A DNA stretch of 64,000 bases. Origin: Bifidobacterium tibiigranuli (GTDB lineage Bacteria; Actinomycetota; Actinomycetes; Actinomycetales; Bifidobacteriaceae). Under the pieces are notes generated by a model, which was given only the letters and a program-made list of their open reading frames with translations, did no database searches and had not been told where the DNA came from. Both the position numbers and the translations under genes were made by a program. This document shows positions 60,082 to 64,000 of this stretch, in pieces; position 1 is the stretch's first letter; each line of letters starts with the position of its first letter. The stretch spans positions 116,689 through 180,688 of the forward strand of contig NZ_QLZA01000008.1 of assembly GCF_009371885.1 (NCBI RefSeq). The letters run 5' to 3'.

Positions 60082-61653
60082 TCAGCGCAGCATCCCGACA
60101 GCCGATTGCGCGGCGGCGAGCACTTCGCCGCTCATGATCGACGCGGCGACGCCTTCGATCTGCGGAGTAGTCCAGATATCGCGCATTTCCGGGCCGACCT
60201 CGCCTGCGGATTCGCGCACCACCTGATACACGGCAGCGCCGGCGGCACCCGGCTGGTATGGCTTGCGGAAGTCGTAGGACCGCGCGGAACAGATGAGCTC
60301 GATGGCCAGCACGCGGGCGAAAGCCGGAATCGACCGGCGCAGCTTGCGCGCAGCGGCCCAGCCCATCGAAACATGATCCTCCTGCATGGCCGAGCTGGGA
60401 ATCGAGTCCACGGAGGCCGGCACTGCATTGCGCTTCATCTCGGAAACCATGCCGGCAGCGGTGTACTGGGCGATCATCAGCCCGGAATCCACGCCCGGAT
60501 CGCCTGCCAGGAACGCCGGCAGGCCGCGGTTGCGCGAGGTGTCGAGGAAGCGGTCGGTGCGCCGTTCACTGATCGACGCGGCATCGGCCGTGGGAATCGC
60601 CAGGAAGTCGAGCACATAGGCCAGCGTCGCGCCGTGGAAGTTGCCGTTGGACTCCACGCGACCGTCAAGGGTTACGCAAGGGTTGTCGATGGCCGAGCCG
60701 AGCTCGATATTGGCGACTGATGCGGCGTATTCCACCGTGTCACGAGCTGCGCCATGCACCTGCGGAGTGCAGCGCAGCGAATACGCATCCTGCACGCGCA
60801 CGGTCGCGCCGGGACGGCCCGCTTCGATCAGCCCGGAGCCACGCAGCATGGCGGCGATGTTCGCAGCGGAATCGGCCTGTCCCTGATGCGGGCGCAGCGC
60901 CTGCAAGTCGGCGGCGAACACGCGGTCGTTGCCCAGCATGCCTTCCACGCTCATCGCAGCGGCGATGTCGGCGGTCTTGAGCAGCAGCCGCAGATCGGTG
61001 ATGGCCATGCACAGCATGCCAAGCATGCCGTCGGTGCCGTTGACCAGCGCCAGCCCTTCCTTCTCCTTGAAGTCCACGGGCGTAATACCCGCGTCGGCCA
61101 AGGCCTTGCCGTCAGACACCTTGCGCCCGGAAGCGTCATATGCCTCGCCTTCGCCCATAGCCACGAGCGCGCAGGCGGCAAGCGGCGCGAGATCGCCGGA
61201 GCAGCCCAGCGAACCGTATTCGTAGACCACGGGCGTGATGCCGGCGTTGAGCATATCGGCGTAGACCTGTGCGGTTTCGGGGCGCACGCCAGTGCGCCCG
61301 GTGCACAGCGTGGACAGGCGCAGCGCAAGCAGCGCACGCACCACTTCGCGTTCGACCTCAGGACCAGCGCCGGCGGCATGCGAGCGAATCAGGCTTTTCT
61401 GCAGTTGCGAGCGCTGCTCGCGCGGTATCGATGTGGAGGCGAGCGCGCCAAAACCGGTGGAGATGCCATAATGAGGCACCGTGTCGCCGGCCAGGTCCTC
61501 GATGATCGCGCGGCTGAGGGCCATTTCGCGTTGGGACTGCTTGTCTATGACGACCTTGGCGTTGCGCCGCGCCACCGCGATGACCTCCTCCACACTCAAG
61601 GCGCCGATGCCGACGCTGACCGAAGCCTGCTGCTGCGACTGTCCAATACTCAT
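60082..61653 (-). CDS. hutH: Histidine ammonia-lyase family protein
   Basis: The product is 523 residues of the aromatic amino-acid ammonia-lyase family. Family motifs are YGISTGFGALAS, LIRSHAAGAG (Ser-His of histidine-type enzymes), SLRCTPQVHGAARDT and SSAMQEDHVSMG. The MIO triad, normally Ala-Ser-Gly, is Cys151-Ser152-Gly153 here (GSLGCSGDLAPL). It should release ammonia from histidine to give urocanate. GAGGAACT before ATG 61653 is the ribosome-binding site. No hutU, hutI or transporter is next to it; the divergent IclR gene is the only partner. Confidence 0.9.
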   Translation of the reverse strand: MSIGQSQQQASVSVGIGALSVEEVIAVARRNAKVVIDKQSQREMALSRAIIEDLAGDTVPHYGISTGFGALASTSIPREQRSQLQKSLIRSHAAGAGPEVEREVVRALLALRLSTLCTGRTGVRPETAQVYADMLNAGITPVVYEYGSLGCSGDLAPLAACALVAMGEGEAYDASGRKVSDGKALADAGITPVDFKEKEGLALVNGTDGMLGMLCMAITDLRLLLKTADIAAAMSVEGMLGNDRVFAADLQALRPHQGQADSAANIAAMLRGSGLIEAGRPGATVRVQDAYSLRCTPQVHGAARDTVEYAASVANIELGSAIDNPCVTLDGRVESNGNFHGATLAYVLDFLAIPTADAASISERRTDRFLDTSRNRGLPAFLAGDPGVDSGLMIAQYTAAGMVSEMKRNAVPASVDSIPSSAMQEDHVSMGWAAARKLRRSIPAFARVLAIELICSARSYDFRKPYQPGAAGAAVYQVVRESAGEVGPEMRDIWTTPQIEGVAASIMSGEVLAAAQSAVGMLR

Positions 61654-61716
61654 AGTTCCTCGTTTCGCTGTGTGGGCCGGCGGACGGCTGTATGCCGGCC
61701 TGCCGCGCCATGCTTG

Positions 61717-61747
61717 CTGTGCGCTATTGTCTCTGTGCGCTATTGTC
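61717..61747. promoter_or_regulatory. 15-bp tandem repeats in the hutH-iclR gap
   Basis: CTGTGCGCTATTGTC occurs at 61717-61731 and again at 61733-61747. They lie 64 bases upstream of the hutH start and may be a regulator site. No matching promoter elements were assigned. Confidence 0.6.
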
Positions 61748-61811
61748 GTCGTTCGCACATCGAGGAATTCCGGTGCGACATGATTTTGTGTCCGAAATAT
61801 CAGACAGTTAA

Positions 61812-61821
61812 TCTGTACAGA
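61812..61821. promoter_or_regulatory. Palindrome just before the iclR start
   Basis: TCTGTACAGA is a perfect 10-bp palindrome ending two bases before ATG 61824. ACAG-TTAAT-CTGT overlaps it. It could serve autorepression. Confidence 0.45.
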
Positions 61822-61823
61822 CT

Positions 61824-62675
61824 ATGACTCTTACGAATGATGTGACCGCTATGCCCAACGGTGAGCCATCCCGTACCGCGCCTAGGTGGCAACCAAGGCA
61901 GCGCCCGAGCGAAAGCCCGCACGCACATGGCGTCACGCCGGCAGCCGAGCGCACGCTCGATATTCTGGAATTCATCGCCACCCACGGCGAGACGCGGGCG
62001 GCGATGCTCGCGCGGGAGCTCGGCATCCCGCGTTCAAGCGTCTACCAGCTGCTTGATGTGCTGGAACGGCACGGCTTCGTGACCTGTCTCAAGGACCGGC
62101 ACACCTACGGCATCGGATTGAAGACCTTCGAAATGGGATCGGCTTATTCACGCCAGCATCGCGTCTCGCGCATCGCCCATCCGGTGCTGGCCCGACTCGT
62201 GGACGACACGGGCGAGAACGGACATCTTGCGGTGCTGCATGGCTCGCAGATCGTCTACGTGCTTGAGGAGCGAGCCGCAGGCCGCCCGCCGCTGGTCTCC
62301 GGCGTCGGTGTGCGCCTGCCGAGCCACCTGACCGCCAGCGGCCGGGCCATGCTCGCAGGATTGCCCCGCGCCCAAGTCGATGCGCTCTATCCCAATCGCG
62401 CCGCATTCGTCGACCGCACCGGCATCGGCCCCAAATCCCCAAAAGAGCTGCGCGCGCTGCTCAGCCAAGTGCATGCAACAGGCTTCGCCGAAGAGCACGG
62501 CGACGTAACCCCCGGCTTCGATTCCTATGCAGTGGCCATCCGCGACTACAACGGCTACCCCATCGCCGGCTTGGCCCTGACCTTCGTCAGCAATGCGCTG
62601 GGCACCGACCGACTCGACGTACTGCGCAACCGGCTGAAACTCGCCGGCGAAGAGCTGTCGCGCGACTTGCAATAG
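61824..62675 (+). CDS. IclR-family transcriptional regulator
   Basis: The product is 283 residues. The winged helix is ERTLDILEFIATHGETRAAMLARELGIPRSSVYQLLDVLERHGFV (residues 37-81). The IclR effector domain follows, with GSAYSRQHRVSRIAHPVLARLVDDTGENGHLAVL, RLPSHLTASGRAMLAGLP near residue 165 and a late GYPIAGLALTFVS. It is divergent from hutH and very likely controls it, with histidine or urocanate as possible effector. No good ribosome-binding site precedes the ATG; a later start at the Met of MPNGEPS is possible but has no better site. Confidence 0.88.
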   Translation: MTLTNDVTAMPNGEPSRTAPRWQPRQRPSESPHAHGVTPAAERTLDILEFIATHGETRAAMLARELGIPRSSVYQLLDVLERHGFVTCLKDRHTYGIGLKTFEMGSAYSRQHRVSRIAHPVLARLVDDTGENGHLAVLHGSQIVYVLEERAAGRPPLVSGVGVRLPSHLTASGRAMLAGLPRAQVDALYPNRAAFVDRTGIGPKSPKELRALLSQVHATGFAEEHGDVTPGFDSYAVAIRDYNGYPIAGLALTFVSNALGTDRLDVLRNRLKLAGEELSRDLQ

Positions 62676-62808
62676 GGCTGTGGCATGTGTGGCTGACTGT
62701 CAGGCGTGCCTGCCTGTGGCTGACCGTTAGCGTCATACGACGATGCCGGTATGGCAGGCAAATTAACAACGCGCCAGAACGATGATGCGGCTGTTTTAGG
62801 AAACAGTC

Positions 62809-63321
62809 TTACAGCCCTATCTCCTCGGTGTCGAAGACGATGGTCACGGGGCCGTCGTTGACGAGGGCAATCTGCATATGCGCGCCGAAGCGGCCCTCCT
62901 GCACCGTGAGTCCTTCGGCGCGTAGCGCTTCGTTGAATGCCAGCCATACTGTTTTCGCATGCTCAGGTTTTCCCGCTGTCACAAAACTAGGACGATTGCC
63001 GCGCTTAACGTCGGCGAAAAGAGTGAACTGCGAGATTGAGAGCACCTGCCCGCCCACGTCATGGATGGAGCGGTTCATCTTGCCCTGCGAATCCTCGAAC
63101 ACGCGCAGATGCGAGATCTTATGCGCGAGCCACTCCACCTCGCGCTCCCCGTCACCGTCGGCGACCCCTACCAGCAGCATACATCCCGCGCCGATGGCGG
63201 CATGATAGGGTTGCGTGTCATGCAGGTCTTCGGCGTCGACGTTGTGCGCATCGATGCCTTGTATCTCGGCACTTTTGATATCGACGCTGGCTCGGCTGAC
63301 GCGCTGCAAGATGACTTTCAT
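62809..63321 (-). CDS. dtd: D-aminoacyl-tRNA deacylase
   Basis: The product is 170 residues, slightly longer than the usual 145-150. It frees tRNA from D-amino acids. The family motifs are MKVILQRVSRASVDI at the start, LLVGVADGDGEREVEWLAHKI, LSISQFTLFADVKRGNRPSF near residue 100 (catalytic Thr region) and GRFGAHMQIALVNDGPVTI near 145 (Gly-cis-Pro-like end). An insertion of about 20 residues near 25-45 (QGIDAHNVDAEDLHDTQ) accounts for the extra length. The frame starts further upstream, but the family start is ATG 63321. It is divergent from ssrA. Confidence 0.93.
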   Translation of the reverse strand: MKVILQRVSRASVDIKSAEIQGIDAHNVDAEDLHDTQPYHAAIGAGCMLLVGVADGDGEREVEWLAHKISHLRVFEDSQGKMNRSIHDVGGQVLSISQFTLFADVKRGNRPSFVTAGKPEHAKTVWLAFNEALRAEGLTVQEGRFGAHMQIALVNDGPVTIVFDTEEIGL

Positions 63322-63349
63322 ACTCTCACAGCATAGTCGCAGCAATCAT

Positions 63350-63379
63350 TTGGCATATTCGTTCAATTCGGTATATAGT
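63350..63379 (+). promoter_or_regulatory. Probable promoter of tmRNA
   Basis: TTGGCA (63350-63355) as -35 and TATAGT (63374-63379) as -10 are 18 bp apart; TATATA at 63372 is an alternative with 16 bp. The expected start lies about 30 bases before the mature 5' end of tmRNA. Confidence 0.65.
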
Positions 63380-63418
63380 GAAATGTCCGGTCGAAAGCCG
63401 GGTTTGATAATTCAATAT

Positions 63419-63810
63419 GGGGCTGATCGGTTTCGACGGTGACCTGTTCGTCGCAGGGAAGCGTGCCGAGAACGCAGGGTCCGCTCGTGGATGACCCCTG
63501 CAAACAATTAAGTGCTAAATCTAATCGCACTGAGTTCGCTCTCGCTGCCTGATTTTTAGTCAGGATTAACCAGTGAGCAGCTGCTCCGTCCACTCCCTCG
63601 TGTCTTCGGGGGGATGTTGGGCGTTATAAGAGGACTTGCTTGAAGCGCTGCGCCGCAGGGCGTTTCAGGGACTTTTTCTGCAGCTATGCCCGCCATCGGT
63701 CGTCTGCGACACGATGGGAGCAGAAAAATTGCCACACGGCCGGCAGACTACGCACGTAGAAGACTGAGGGTACGGTCATCGGACCGGGGTTCAATTCCCC
63801 GCAGCTCCAC
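63419..63810 (+). ncRNA. ssrA: tmRNA
   Basis: The 392-nt RNA begins GGGGCTGATCGG and ends CAGCTCCACCA; the 5' GGGGCTG pairs with CAGCTCC, and the T arm (GGGGTTCAATTCCCC) and encoded CCA complete the tRNA-like end. The tag frame runs from GCT at 63514 to TGA at 63550-63552 and encodes AKSNRTEFALAA. It rescues stalled ribosomes and marks the product for proteolysis. The tag matches the one known for bifidobacteria. Confidence 0.98.
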
Positions 63811-63814
63811 CAAC

Positions 63815-63848
63815 ACAACGCCATCCAAGGCAGCTTGGGTGGCGTTTT
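63815..63848 (+). terminator. Terminator of tmRNA
   Basis: AACGCCA-CCAAG pairs with CTTGG-TGGCGTT around GCAG, followed by TTTTT. It begins five bases after the CCA end. Confidence 0.85.
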
Positions 63849-63913
63849 TCGTTGTTATTACCACTTGGCTTTCCGGGTTATAGGAACAAACGTGTTGGTT
63901 TAGACTGTGGTTT

Positions 63914-64000
63914 TTAGCTGGTGTTGTTGGGGTATGGGGTGCTGGCGTGCAGTTCGTTCCAGTCGACGCCGCTGCCCGGGGCTGGCTCGTCGCCGGTATG
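63914..64000 (-). CDS. C-terminal fragment of an unknown protein (partial)
   Basis: A minus-strand frame is open from the right edge to TAA at 63914-63916 and gives 28 residues ending VDWNELHASTPYPNNTS. The codon use is like the neighbours, and the tail is polar. The family cannot be named from so little; most of the gene lies outside the window. Confidence 0.4.
   Translation of the reverse strand, partial: HTGDEPAPGSGVDWNELHASTPYPNNTS

Noticed and set aside
60082..61653. Phenylalanine or tyrosine ammonia-lyase
   Set aside because: SLIRSHAAG and QEDHVSMG are the histidine-type forms; the PAL/TAL selectivity residues are not seen.

Overview
The window is about 64 kb of a GC-rich actinobacterial chromosome, almost certainly a Bifidobacterium. 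The strongest clue is a complete tmRNA near the right end whose tag reads AKSNRTEFALAA, the bifidobacterial form. The single-chain PurL, the SMC/FolC neighbourhood, the Gram-positive type LexA box and the low-complexity protein tails fit this. The species cannot be fixed from the sequence alone.

Layout. 0-5 kb: tail of an ABC ATPase, tRNA-His, a large perfect hairpin, a decayed protease-like fragment, an ArsB/anion-type permease, and a TetR regulator in operon with a membrane-anchored nitroreductase-like protein. 5-13 kb: threonine aldolase, then purT, purC and purL. 13-20.5 kb is accessory: a SOS-type operon (Y-family polymerase, YolD-like protein, membrane methyltransferase) behind a perfect LexA box, a divergent nucleotidyltransferase toxin-antitoxin pair, an ArsR repressor with an MFS exporter and a clear operator, and a RelB/MazF-type pair. 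20.5-25 kb: purF, purM, purD. 25-32.3 kb: a membrane esterase with an MprF-like lipid aminoacyltransferase, a Fur/Zur regulator, purE-purK and YhbY. 32.4-39.9 kb: ECF sigma factor and putative zinc anti-sigma factor, a DnaQ-type exonuclease, a MurE / D-aspartate ligase / aspartate racemase operon, and an AlbA_2-type protein cut by an in-frame stop. 39.9-49.1 kb: glycerate kinase, SMC, FolC, aminopeptidase P and a NUDIX hydrolase. 49.3-59.1 kb: an oligopeptide ABC transporter (fused ATPase, two permeases, lipoprotein), then a ROK regulator, fructokinase and MFS sugar permease. 59.3-64 kb: GNAT acetyltransferase, HutH with a divergent IclR regulator, D-aminoacyl-tRNA deacylase, tmRNA and the edge of another gene.

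Functional themes. Eight enzymes or subunits of de novo IMP synthesis (PurF, PurD, PurT, PurL, PurM, PurK, PurE, PurC) lie in four blocks; PurT means the third step uses formate rather than formyl-tetrahydrofolate. Cell-envelope functions form a second theme (D-Asp cross-bridge operon, MprF with esterase). The most unusual non-coding signals are five degenerate 17-bp repeats before purL, a homopolymeric G tract in the ribosome-binding region of the tetR gene, and many long perfect hairpins, often between convergent genes, some of which belong to dispersed repeat families.
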